A stretch of 64,000 bases of DNA from Mucilaginibacter sp. PAMC 26640. GTDB taxonomy: Bacteria > Bacteroidota > Bacteroidia > Sphingobacteriales > Sphingobacteriaceae. Location: positions 186,001 through 250,000 of the forward strand of contig CP014773.1 in NCBI GenBank assembly GCA_001596135.1, given 5' to 3'. The position numbers and the translations under genes were made by a program. Positions 35,514-47,600 of the stretch are shown piece after piece. The number at the start of each line of letters is the position of its first letter. The first letter of the stretch is position 1. The notes under the pieces were generated by a model. That model was not told where the DNA came from. It ran no database searches and was given only the letters and a program-made list of their open reading frames with translations.

Positions 35514-38135
35514 TTATTTCAAATCAGTTTTGAGAACAAACACAATATTATCCACTACAGAACCTTCGATATTACGTTTAATTTCAAAATTGGCTAAAAC
35601 CGGATGAGCTGTTGAATGCATTTTAGCTAACTGAATAGGATTAATTCTTGCCGTATAAGTTCCGGGCATTAACCCCAGATAGGTAAAATATCCATCAACT
35701 TCTGAAACGGTAGAAGCTACCATCCGGTTGTTATCGAAAAACTGGATTGATATCCTTCCTGTTCCAGTTTTAGTGCCGTTATCATCAGTTATGACCCTAC
35801 CTGATACTAACCCTAAAACCAAAACCGGGATGTAGATCCGTTCCACAAAGTTTGGCCGGCATTTAACAAGATATTTTTTTTTAGGGAGTTGCCATGAAAT
35901 TTCATCAAAACCGGAGCCGTCTAACTCAATATTAATATTTTCATAAGGTATCACTCCGGTTATCCGAAACGTTGTATCGGTTGAAAGCGCTAGACGCCCG
36001 CTGTTAACCGTGACTTTAAGTCCGGGTGCCCCTGGTTCATCAGCGTCATGACGGTTATTGCCGTTTAAATCCAGATAAGGAATTAGCGTAATTGCAGCTT
36101 TTCCAACACTGGTTTTACTGTCAAAGAAAGTATGACCGGATTGATCGTCGTAAATAAGGCTGCCATTGATTGATTCAAAATAGCCGAGGGCCTGATTACT
36201 TTTTCGGAATGTACTTTTAGTTTGAAAAGCGGCGAAGTTATATCGTAGCCCCAATTCGTAATTATTAATATTTGAGGAGAAGTTCCTTTCGTAAGAAATA
36301 TCTAAATATCCGTTTTTTAGTATTCTCTTTTCAAATACGGTTTTAGCATCAGCAATTTTATTTTTTGCATATTCATACTGGATTTGTTGTGTGACTGAAA
36401 TATTTTTAAAAATTCTTGTTGATATTGAAAGTTGGCTGTATACATAAGGATTGCCTTTATTCAATAAAAGCGCATAATTATTTAAACTGGAAATAAACTT
36501 TCCAAAAATACCGGAAATTAACCATTCAGCTTTTGTATAGGTGTTAAATGGCAACAAGATTTGTTCTATTGTTAATCTTGAATAGGCAGCAAAACCGTTT
36601 GCTTTGAATGGAAAAGAAAGTATAATATTGCGGTCTTCAATATACAAATTATTGATTGCCGTTTGCCCCCTTGTGTACCAGGTGTCATTTACTTCTAACT
36701 GTAAGCCGGATGGCAAATTATAACTCAGCCCGGCTTTTGACTTAACGCCAAAATCATACTCTCCGTAAAACAATAGGTTGGGCAAAACACGCACCGAGGC
36801 GTCGAAAAAAGGAATTTCTTTTCTTGTGCTGATGCTGGAAAGATATTCCATCCCCCCCCCTATGGTAATTTTTTTTGTCAAACCATAATTACTGCTGAAC
36901 CTGGAATAAAACCCGGAATTAACATTGTCTACAATTCCGGCTGTTGCTGTATATTCAAACTCATTTTGCGGTAAAAACTTAAAAGGAATTAATATATTTT
37001 GCTCGCTGGACCGCTCTTCACCATAAGGACCGTAAAAACGAAGTTTTATAATAGAGACGCCGTATACAAGGGGAACACTGAAAGAATAGAAACCAACGGC
37101 ATCGGCTTTGATATAGCTGATCAGGATGTTGTTAACATATAACTCAACTAACCAGTTTGGTTCAGTGCGATTACTGAGTGTGTAAGTGCCAAAAGACTTC
37201 CGATAGGTTGAGGGGGCATTTGTTACTTGAACACCTATGATAGGCGCATAAATTGATGCTATTGCTGGTGCATTAACTTTACCCACCGAAATCTGTTTTA
37301 TTAACGTATTATCGTTGTTTACTAATCTCCAAAGATAGTTTTGCTGTTGCTCATTGAACCTTTCATTGGTATTGTAATTCAAAAAAACGTTTGTTTCACC
37401 ACCCGCAATAACCCCTCCGAGGCCAACACTCAAACGGGCATCGTTTCCCAAGGCACCAAGTTCTGAGACGACTGAATAATCGGCCATTCCCACACGAAAA
37501 ATCGGAAGGCTTTGGGCAATCACCGTATCAGATTTAAACTCCCCTTTTAGCTTTGAAATATTACTTCGCATTAGCTCCAGGCGCATATCCCGAAAAACCG
37601 GCAGATCCAAGACGGTAGTTAGGTTTACTGAAAGATTGCGGAAATTAAAAGTGCAATCCAGTCCGAAGATTGGGCCAAAATAATTTGATGATAAATAAAG
37701 ATCTGAGAAAGTGCTGATCAAATCTCCTGGTTTGACCGGAAATTTTTTTCCGTTGTAAAGAATGTTATTGTGAGTTTTATCAATTAGAAATATTGATTGG
37801 GGATGAATAAAAAATCCTGACACTGAATCCTTTCCTGCTGAAAGCGTATTTTTAATGCGCAGGTAATTAAAAATGGCAGCAATGGGCAAATAAGCTGACT
37901 GCCCACGGATCAGTATAGGAATCTCGATTCCACCTATCCGCTGTACATTTAAAGAAACAGAAACTTCATCGTAATCTGCAATTGATTGCGCTTTTGCATG
38001 GTCAGGCAGAATTGCAACCATTCCCAAAAAAAACACAATTGCCAGTGGAAAAAATTTGCATCGTTGCCCGTGTCCTCTATTAGAAAAATCATAGCTTAAA
38101 AATGCCGGCTTAATTTTGATTGATTGGCATAACAT
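35514..38135 (-). CDS. Outer-membrane usher-like protein
   Basis: 873 residues. Signal peptide (FFLGMVAILPDHAKAQS). An N-terminal module (VSLNVQRIGGIEIPILI, AYLPIAAIFNYLRI) resembles an usher periplasmic domain. The large middle of alternating strands (FRVGMADYSVVSELGALGND, WLVELYVNNILISYIKADAV, FYSFSVPLVYGVSIIKLRFY) suits a beta barrel; the phrase V-E-L-Y-V-N-N followed by G-x-Y-x-F-x-V-P is seen in chaperone-usher ushers. Two C-terminal Ig-like domains follow (LDLNGNNRHDADEPGAPGL; SGRVITDDNGTKTG). Last gene of the operon, 2 bp after the small subunit gene. Function as usher is inferred from fold pattern and neighbours. Confidence 0.7.
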   Translation of the reverse strand: MLCQSIKIKPAFLSYDFSNRGHGQRCKFFPLAIVFFLGMVAILPDHAKAQSIADYDEVSVSLNVQRIGGIEIPILIRGQSAYLPIAAIFNYLRIKNTLSAGKDSVSGFFIHPQSIFLIDKTHNNILYNGKKFPVKPGDLISTFSDLYLSSNYFGPIFGLDCTFNFRNLSVNLTTVLDLPVFRDMRLELMRSNISKLKGEFKSDTVIAQSLPIFRVGMADYSVVSELGALGNDARLSVGLGGVIAGGETNVFLNYNTNERFNEQQQNYLWRLVNNDNTLIKQISVGKVNAPAIASIYAPIIGVQVTNAPSTYRKSFGTYTLSNRTEPNWLVELYVNNILISYIKADAVGFYSFSVPLVYGVSIIKLRFYGPYGEERSSEQNILIPFKFLPQNEFEYTATAGIVDNVNSGFYSRFSSNYGLTKKITIGGGMEYLSSISTRKEIPFFDASVRVLPNLLFYGEYDFGVKSKAGLSYNLPSGLQLEVNDTWYTRGQTAINNLYIEDRNIILSFPFKANGFAAYSRLTIEQILLPFNTYTKAEWLISGIFGKFISSLNNYALLLNKGNPYVYSQLSISTRIFKNISVTQQIQYEYAKNKIADAKTVFEKRILKNGYLDISYERNFSSNINNYELGLRYNFAAFQTKSTFRKSNQALGYFESINGSLIYDDQSGHTFFDSKTSVGKAAITLIPYLDLNGNNRHDADEPGAPGLKVTVNSGRLALSTDTTFRITGVIPYENINIELDGSGFDEISWQLPKKKYLVKCRPNFVERIYIPVLVLGLVSGRVITDDNGTKTGTGRISIQFFDNNRMVASTVSEVDGYFTYLGLMPGTYTARINPIQLAKMHSTAHPVLANFEIKRNIEGSVVDNIVFVLKTDLK

Positions 38136-38137
38136 GA

Positions 38138-38668
38138 TTATTGCTGTATAAATATTACAGAGAAAGTGCCGCTGTAATTACCAGGTGGATTTGCGAGGGG
38201 ATTGGCCACTGTGAGTACACCCCCAATTCGAATTTCGGTTCTGTCGGGTGATTTTACTCTAGTTACAATTGGACTGGAAGGATCGGAACTGCCTATATGC
38301 AATATCATAAACCCGCCGTTGCTGCCTGTTAAACTAACATCAGGACCATTGCTTAACGTCACTATTGTGCCCGGTTCGGCATCAACTTCAAAAACCGCCG
38401 GTGAAAAAGAAAAGCCCATATTGGTGAGCACTACACTGCCTGTGCTAGATCTTAACCCATTTGGATAAATAGTAATAGTTCCGCCTGAGGCACCCTGATA
38501 AAAAGATCCAAAATTTAAACTTAATGCCGGGTTGACGAATAAAGTTAATGGACGTGGTGGGTTCTCAGGAGTTTGTGACAAAGACGATAAACTCATCATG
38601 ATCAGCACCCCAAGTAAAATAAATCTTAAGGGCATTGCACCCGGGCTATTTCCATTTTTTTCTATCAT
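38138..38668 (-). CDS. DUF4402-like secreted subunit
   Basis: 176 residues with a signal peptide (LILLGV-type core, cleavage after SSLSQ). Then LTLFVNPALSLNFGSFYQGA, GTITIYPNGLRSSTGSVVL and a terminal strand NYSGTFSVIFIQQ. The N-x-G-S-F opening and closing G-T-F-x-V-x-F strand match DUF4402/fimbrial-type pilins. Its start overlaps the giant adhesin stop as ATGA, and 2 bp separate it from the usher-like gene. This tight coupling suggests an exported partner of both. Confidence 0.72.
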   Translation of the reverse strand: MIEKNGNSPGAMPLRFILLGVLIMMSLSSLSQTPENPPRPLTLFVNPALSLNFGSFYQGASGGTITIYPNGLRSSTGSVVLTNMGFSFSPAVFEVDAEPGTIVTLSNGPDVSLTGSNGGFMILHIGSSDPSSPIVTRVKSPDRTEIRIGGVLTVANPLANPPGNYSGTFSVIFIQQ

Positions 38669-41600
38669 CTGCTTACCAAGAATATTTTTTTTGAATACAC
38701 CTTTTTTGAGGTTATAAAGCTGACTATGTAAAGCGAATTCGCGGTAACACCATCTACAATGTAATCGCCATTTGCGGAAATTGGTTTACTTGAAATAACC
38801 TGCCCTGATACATTGCTGACTACCAAGTTTCCGTTCCGGCTATTAATCAAGTTAATTTTAACAAATAATATTTTGTCTGAAATGTATAAATTGTAAATGT
38901 CAGTTTCGACAACTGGTCTACCGGCATCTACGGGCTTTTTAAAGGTTAAGAAAAAACGATTTTCATAAATACCTTTTGACAAATTGACCGTATAACGAGA
39001 GTTTTGCTGCAAATCCTGGTAAGTATTTGCTGTCGCATCATTCAGGTAAACGCTCAAACCTGCGGGCCACTGTTCCTGATTACGTAAATTGAAATTAACT
39101 GCTCCATCTTTGCCAGTTTGTAATCCTAAAGGAATAACAGTGAGTGTGTCAAGGTTAACAATTGAACTAATTACCCTTTTCGTGCCGTCGTTACCCACGG
39201 AATAAAAATTAGGCAGCTTCATATTGGTGTTCATCAGTTTTATGGCATCTAATTCCCGGTTAAAAGTTGCTACGGCATTGTTATTAGTATACACAACTAA
39301 TGGATCCGACGATGATACATCGTCCGAAAAACTGGCGCTCAGCCTCAAAAGTATTTGCGGGTTATTTTTTTCGACGCCGAAAATAGATTTATGAAAGACA
39401 GGCGACAAATCATCAACCCTTACATTGTTGTTTGCTGACAAGGTACCGCCTACGGGATAAGCACCATCGCTGACATGCACGAAGAAACCCTGTAATGAGG
39501 CGATAATATTTCCGGCAATCCCGTCACTGGAAACATTGTTGACAAACGTGCTATAAGCGCCCTCGTACTGGCTAGTCCTTCCGGAATCAAAATAATAAAT
39601 TGCATCGTCGATGTTTGTTTTAACCCATCCTGTGGCTGCATTCCAGTTGATAGGTGAAGGATAAGGATTACCTACTAAATTAAAACCTTTTGTGTAAAGC
39701 TGGTTATGGTTGTACAATGCTGATGAAATTACCCCGTTGGTAACAACACCTTTCAAGCTAACGGTTTTCTGCGTAACATCTGATCCGAAATCAGCTGCAT
39801 ACCCCTGCATGGGTATCAAACTATTGGCGGGATCAGCATATTTTGTGAAACCGGTAGTGGCCTGATTTTCGATATAGTTAAAAAAATCTGGAAACGTAGC
39901 ATTCAGATCTACCGCGCTTGAAAAACCACCTACCTTGGCATCAGCAAATGGTGAACTGAAATATTTATATCCATAAGCGGCGGTTAGGTAGCGTTGCATT
40001 GTCACAATTCCAGATACATTGCCGGTTCCGCTACCCGAAATAAGCGCGGTTTGAGCAGGCGTGGAAATAAGCGTTAAAAAGCCCGCTGAACTAAATTGAC
40101 CATTTGAAGCCAACAGCACTCCGCGAATGTTTAATGGGCCTGCTAAATTTGCCCCTGCAAGATTGTCAATTGTAAGATTCTGTGCTAAATTATTAAAAAA
40201 AGAACCCGCCGCAATGGTCTGTCGAACAGAACCGTTCATGTAAATTGATGCACTGTCAGCTATAAAAATGCCTTTACTAGAAGTGCTGCCTCCAATTTTC
40301 AATATTCTGTTATTGATGTTAAATGTCCCGCTGGTGACGCTTAAATTATTGGCAACCAAAATATCACTAACCGGCGCAACAGTTGCAGAACTTTTAATAT
40401 CAAGATTGTAATAAGTTAGTGGTGTTAAGGTCTGAGGCGCAGATCCCCGGTAACTAACAGTAGAAAAATTTGTATTTGCGTTAACCGTGGCGCTCCCTGA
40501 TATAATCAAATTATTAATAACTCCTGTGGTATCGGCACTCAAGGTTTTTTCGCCACTATTGCTAACCAAAATATTGTTGTAGGTAAAGGCAGATATTGTT
40601 TGCAGGCCGGTTCCGTTAAAATTAAGTGTACTACCCGTAATAGAATAAATATTCCTGCCGGGAATAAACGTGCCGGCAACGCCGGTGGTCGCCCCTGCGG
40701 CAAGCGTTCTGCTACCGGACGATGAGCTTACCAGATTAAAATAATTATAAGCTGGAATAGCTTGCGGCCCGCTTCCGGTAAAGCCTACGCTTCCGCCAGA
40801 GATGAGGATCGATCCGGAAACCATAGGAAAAGCTAATTTGGTATTTAATGTACCAGCAATCAATTTGAGGTCCCCAGACACATTGAGTGAACTCACCGAA
40901 TCAATTGTTATTTGCAAATTGGCGTTATTCATCAATAAACTTTTCGCAACGGCAGGCACATTAATTGTGATTATATCGCCTGTTGCCAATTGCACATCAT
41001 CGGCTGCTGTTGGAACACCATCAATATTCCAGTTTGCTGCATCACCCCAATTTATTGTATGGGCGCCTCCATCCCAGGTTTTTACGGATGCCTGTAACAC
41101 TCCAATTTGAAAGTCCCCGAAAGTTGCAATGGAACTTGCTGATAAACTTGTATCGGTGCGGGAAGTAACGGCCGGATAGGCCCATAGCCCGTTGTTAATC
41201 TCACCTAAACTTAATGAACTGGTATTTAAACCCTTAGCAAGGTCGCCAGGCACATAATTAAATGTAACATTGAACTTATCAAAAGCAATTCCTTTGTTGG
41301 CCAGGGTCCAGTATCGGTTCACTGTTGCAGCAGCATTAATTGTCGAACTACCAATACTGGGATGGTTGCTGGCCCGGGTTGACATGATAAGATTACCCGT
41401 AGTTATAACATTGGCAAAAGTTATGGCGACGGGTGTAAAGTAAACAGAATCACCAATCTCATAGCTTTTGGTGGCAGCGCCCGTTGGAATATTTTTCATT
41501 AATTTACCATATACCCAACCGGTTTTTTGACTAGCGCCGGTGACCGTTCCTGAGGCGGATTGGATGAGCGTATCCACCCCTGTTTGAATGCTTCCTTTAA

Positions 41601-44600
41601 TAAAATTCAGTACGCCATTTACGCCTGCATTAGAGGATAGTTTTACTGAGTTGGTTGATTTATTTATTGTAAGGTTATTGAAATTAGATGCGGTAAAAAT
41701 GTTTTGAGAATTCGCACCATTCAGTATAAAGGTCGATGTTGCGCTATTGATAACGCCCAAATTTGCAATATTACCACCAACGTTATACGAATAGACGCCG
41801 GCATTGAATGTGCTACCTTTAACTACCGTTAGATTATTGGTAATAAGCCATCCCGATGAAGGTAATATTCCATTCTTATTGGCAATTTCTACATCGTGGA
41901 AGGAAAGTGGGTTCCCTGCAATTGTTATTTGCCCTGAGCCGTCAAAAACCACGGTGCCTGTGCTTGAAAAATTGCTGCCCAGATTGAGTGTGGCCGAAAT
42001 TGAGGGCGAAAAAATGAATTTACCTGTGCTGGTGATCTTACCATTGTTGGTTACCGACCCTAACAGGGTTTGAACAGAGCTTCCACCATTAAATGCAGCA
42101 CCGCTCCCTACCGTTAAATTATAAAGAATAGTCCACCCTACACTTGGATTTACGCCCGCGGTGTTATTGATATTCAGATAACCGAATTGCGGTGGAGATG
42201 TTGAATTAAGAACAGGCGAAACAAAACCATTGAAATTGACTATGGCTGCAACGGTTGTTTTTGCATTAATTAAACTAAGTGTTTGCAAAACATTGCCTGT
42301 AAACGTAGTAGTGCCAAGCGTGTTTAAAACCCCACTATTCGTGAAATCACCGTTCACCGTTGTATTTATTGTCGGTCCTCCGATTAACGAACCTGTACTT
42401 GTAACGTTTAGCAGTCCGTTGTAAGTAATATCATTTAAAACGGTATAACTGCCTGTTATGGTAAACTTGTTAAAAACATTAGTGCCAGATATTGATTTAG
42501 CCGATCCTGTGCAAAGTACCGTGCTTGATGAAGGTGTGAAAGTTCCGCTATTGATCCAGTTTCCGCTCAGCGTTACCAGGTTAGCACCCGCATTAAAGCC
42601 AGCACCATTTTCAATTGTCAAATTTCCGTTTACTACTATCGGAGAAGTTAATGTTTTAATACCAGAGTTTCGAAAAACGATATTGCCGGCTGCAAAAGGA
42701 GCAGGTATGTTTTGCGCATTTACACCGTTAAAAATTAGCGTACTGGAATTTGTTAAAGTACCCGCGCTAAAACTTACTGGTGTATTATTAGCCCCGACAA
42801 TCAACGTACCCTGATCATCCATCAAAAATGTTCCACCTGCTGTAGTTCTGTCACAAACAAATGTTCCGATATCCAGCGTACCAGATACAACTGTCAAATT
42901 GCCGCCCAAAGGTATATTGCCGATTAGTACTGCACTAGTGCCAACGGGTTTATTAATGGTAAAATTATTGAAGGCAGTTGCCGAAATAGTTTGTGTTCCG
43001 GCACCATCAAAGATTACGCTTGAGCCTGTTGCTGTAAATGTCCCGTTATTTAACCAGTTGCCCCCAATATTAATATTACCAAGATTTTGCATCGTTGAGC
43101 CAGCCGTAATCACAACATTACCGGCTATGGTAGCTGTAGCTATATTATTAAGTTTACCGGCCAAAAGATTGAGATTACCTAAAACGTTAATTGAACTATC
43201 GATAGATGTGTTGCCTGCGGTTTTGTTAACTACGAGGTTATTATAACTGACGGAGGCAACGTGCTGATCTGTCGAGCCCTTGTAAGTTACTGTGCCGGCA
43301 CCCGGCATAAATGCGCCGCTGGTATGATTAAAATTATTGGAGAGGATCAGGTTTCCGGCACCGCTAAAAACGATCGCCGACCCGCCCGATTGGGTTAGTG
43401 AACCACTTACAGTTACGTTCCCTGAACCGATATTCAGATTAATAATATGACCGCTTGTTGCGTCGCCTAAAGACAAATTACCGTTAACCATTACTGTTTG
43501 GTTATTTGCATTGATAACATGGGTTAAATTATTGGACCAGTTGCCAAAAATATCACCTGAAGTAAGAGAGCCGGAACCGGAAATAGTCAAATTTACGCTT
43601 TGAACCGTACCAAATATTACATTTTTGACGTTTACCGCAGTGCTAATCACGGGTTGATTAATAAAGGCAGCGTTTCCAATTAAGGCGGCATCATTAACGG
43701 ACGGCGGCGTTGAAGGCGACCCCAGAAAAGCGGTCCAATTAGCTGCTGTATTCCAGTCAGAGCTTACACTCCCGTTCCATTGTACACCGTTCGGTGTGGC
43801 GGCTAGCGTCCAGCGGTTACTTATATTGGTAATTCCGGTTTGCTCTACATAATTTGCCGAAATACTGTTGGCGGATTTACCCAGCGGCAGCCACATTGTA
43901 CCATTAAAGTTCCACAAACCTATAGCAGTTTCACTATTGCCGTTCAATTCGCTGTCTTCATAATGTAGCCGAAGCGTAGCGGTATAATTGCCGTTAGGAA
44001 CAGCGATATTATAAACTCTGCTTACGGAGCTTCCCTGCGTAAAATCAGTGACGGTAGCTTGAAAAACAGAAACAGTAATATTATTTACGCCTGATACAGC
44101 GGTAAAAAGTATGGTATTTGCCGGGCTTTCAAAAGCGTAGGCTACACCTGTTGTGAACAAGTGTGTGCGTTGTATATTGCCTAAAATAATCCCGCTTCCA
44201 GTCCTCGTTGTTGTTATAGTAATTGTATTTAACCCGGTAAATAGTGTACCCTGTAACATATTTACTGTTGCAGCAAATACGTTTGCTTTCAGAATGACCT
44301 GTATAGGTGCGTTTGCACTATTTACGGTAAGTATATTAAAAGTGGTTAAACCAGTTATATTGCTGTTACTGCTTCCAAGAAATTGGATGGTACCAGTACC
44401 TGCATTAAAACTTCCATAGTTGTTCCAATCAGCATATATAGAGTGGGTATAAGGTCCTGAAACAAAACTGGTACCGGATGCAATTGTAATGCTGTTATTT
44501 GCCGTTAGGTTACCTAATGCTGTTTTATTAAAGCCATTTGACAGAGTGAGATTATAATAACTTATATTGTTAATATTCTGTGCTATGGCGCCGTTGAAAT

Positions 44601-47600
44601 TCACCGTGTTGGGTATTGAAGAGGTAACGTTTAGCGTGCCGGATGTGATTGTTAGGGCACTTGCGATGCCCATATTTGAGTTGGCCGATAACTGCAGCGA
44701 GGTGGCATTGATATTTACATTAAAAAGATTAACAATACCGCTAAGTGTGGAAGTGCCCGTAAACGTAGCGATGCCCGCTGATGCAATAAAGCTTCCGGTA
44801 ACAGTGATGCCCGTTGCAATTGAAAAATTGGCGTTGGTACTAACTGAGCCTGTAATGGATATTGTGCTGAAAAGGATGTTCCCCGGACCCTGGATAGTTT
44901 TTGAAGTTCCTGCGAAAACAATTATGCCTGTAGTTGACGTAAATCCACCGCTTACGATTAAATTACCTGTAAGTGTAAAAGAACTTGTAGTAGATACGGC
45001 ACCACTGATTTGGAGGTTTTCCAACGAAATGCCTGATCCGCTTATGGTTGTTCCGGTTCCAGACATCAATAAGGTTTCACCGGGATCCTGGATAAACGAA
45101 CCCGGTCCTGTTGTCGCCAGGTTACCAGTTAAAGATATATTTCCCGAAGAAAAATGCACCAGGCCGGCAGCGATAGTAAGATTGTTGAAATTTTGAGTCC
45201 CTGTGCCGCTAATAAAAGCGCCTGCGCCAGTAAATGTAATTGTAGAGGTATTGCCGTTAAAAATTCCACTATTAACCCAACTCCCTTTGACATTACATAG
45301 ATAACCTGCCCCATTGAAGGTGGTTGAAGTGCCAATAGCCACATTTCCCCCTATAGTAATTGCTGAACCAGCAGTAAACGTCAAAGTACTTCCCGGATTT
45401 GCGGTACTGCTTAGATTGCCTACAATTGAAAGCGCTGTTCCGGGAAAGGCTTTTTGGGCAGTGGTCGTGGTGCTGCTTAACAGCAGGTTTCCGTACACCT
45501 GGTTAGAAACAGCTTGGCTTGTTCCGTAATATTCTACCGTACTGGCAACTACAAGGGTGTTCGTTCCGTAATTTAAGGGAAAGCTATTGGTTCCTCCAAT
45601 TCTGATGAGACCGTTATTGGCAACTGACAATACCCCTCCAAGCGCTATGCGGTTTGCCGTAAAAGTGGACAGGTCAAATGTTCCTGTAGAAACAGTAAGA
45701 TTACCATTGATCCGGATATTGGTATTTAAAATAACGGCACCAGCTGAACTTGCAATAGTAAGATTATTAAAAGTCGTTCCAAATGTTCCGCCTATCGTTT
45801 GGCTAGCGCTTCCACTGAAAGTAACCGTTGCACTCCCGGCTGTAAACGCAATAGCGGAGCTGCTGTTTGTCCAACTTCCATTTATTGCTACCGCGAAATT
45901 ATTTGCGTTTAGAACACCTGCATTTATTGCCATGTTGTTGTTGATAACAATGGCCGAGGGCAACAAAAGGCCATTAACGTTGCTAATGGTAAGATTAAAA
46001 AATGAGGATACGCCCGAAAAAGTTTGCTGCCCGGCTGAGCCGTTAAAATTAATGGTGCCAATGTTTGCGATGCTGCCATTATTAGTCAACAAGCCTGCGG
46101 TATTCAAAATTCCGGTTCCGGTGATAGACAGGGAAGCGCCAGAATTAATAATAAGGTTATTGCAGGCAACACTAGTGGTGATAACAGGCATCCTGGTAGC
46201 ACCGGAGGTGATAGTAACGTTGGTTGAAGCAGATGGTACCACTCCCGAGCACCAATTGCCCGGAGTCGCCCAATCCGCACTGGTATTCCCCGTCCATTGC
46301 CCGGAACTTGTTGTGGAAGATGCCCTGGTATAAGCCGTAGCCGAACAGCCTCCCGGGCTTGTAACCTTCAATGTATATACGCCTTCAGACGCATTTGTAA
46401 AAACAAACGAGGGATTTTGCAAAGTAGACGTAAAGCTATTCGGACCTGTCCAGGCATAGGTAGCGCCGCTTAAGGTGGTGGCACTAAGACTGATAACTGA
46501 ACCATTACAAGCTGGTCCACTATTTCCTGCCCCATCAGGAGATGCGTATAAAGTCGTAATTTCTGTTGCACTTAGTGCTCTGGTGTAAATTAAGGCATCA
46601 TCCAAAGATCCGTTGAAAAAGTAGCTACTGGGCGCCGATGTCCACCCGCTTAAATTATCATACCCTAAACGCCAGTATCCGGTATAATTTTCTCCGGTTG
46701 TTGCTTTGGCATTACTTGCAACATTTACGCCATCTATATATAAGATTATACCCGCGGCAGCGGATAAAGTGGCTGTAGCCAGATGCCAGTTGCCGTCATT
46801 ATAGGCTAAGGGAGAATTAATTGTAAAGATAGCAGTAGCATAAACTCCAAAATAAATCTGACCGACGTTATTCATATAAATATGCCGGTCAAACTGTCCG
46901 CTGGATCCGGTTTGTTCTCTTCCAAATCCAATTAACTTTCCTCCAGTTTGAGATGTTGTCTTGAACCAAATGGACAAAGAAAAATCGCCCGGGTTTAGAT
47001 AACTGTTCTTGGTCGACACGTATTGTGAGCTTCCATTAAAAGTATAAGCCTTGCCGGCATTCCCAAACCGATCCGCAGATTGAACAGGCGCGTTTTGTAA
47101 TGTACCGGTGTTATTTCCGGTAGCGTCATTGCCACTACCATTAAAATTATACGCAGCGATAAGATTTGTGACTGGTGTTTGAGAAATGTTTGGAGAACTC
47201 ACCGTAACCGCTATTGTAGCAGGCAAACTAACGCATCCACCCACAGTTTGCGTAACTGTATAATTGGTTGTGCCGGCAATTGCTGTTGAGGGAATAGGCG
47301 CTATGGATGAGCCTACCCCTACTGTAAACTGGATGTTGTTATAACATCTTGTTCCCGCACTGGAAACACTCGTTATATTGATTGCACCTGTTGATTCTGT
47401 TATCGGAAAGGTGGGGTTATCGGACCCGATAACACCAAATCCTGCAGACAAGCCAATGCTATAATTACCCGGTGTAGTTATTACATAGTTGAATGTATTT
47501 GTTATTGCTACAGCGATAGCAGCGGCAGTTTGCGTAGTGTTAATACTTGATGTGGCGATGACAACCCCCGAACTGTTAAAAATAGATAGTACGAGTCCAC

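Noticed and set aside
40802..46333. Long plus-strand open frames opposite the giant adhesin gene
   Set aside because: They are shadows of the repetitive, stop-poor minus-strand gene; they have odd compositions, no ribosome sites and no recognisable domains.
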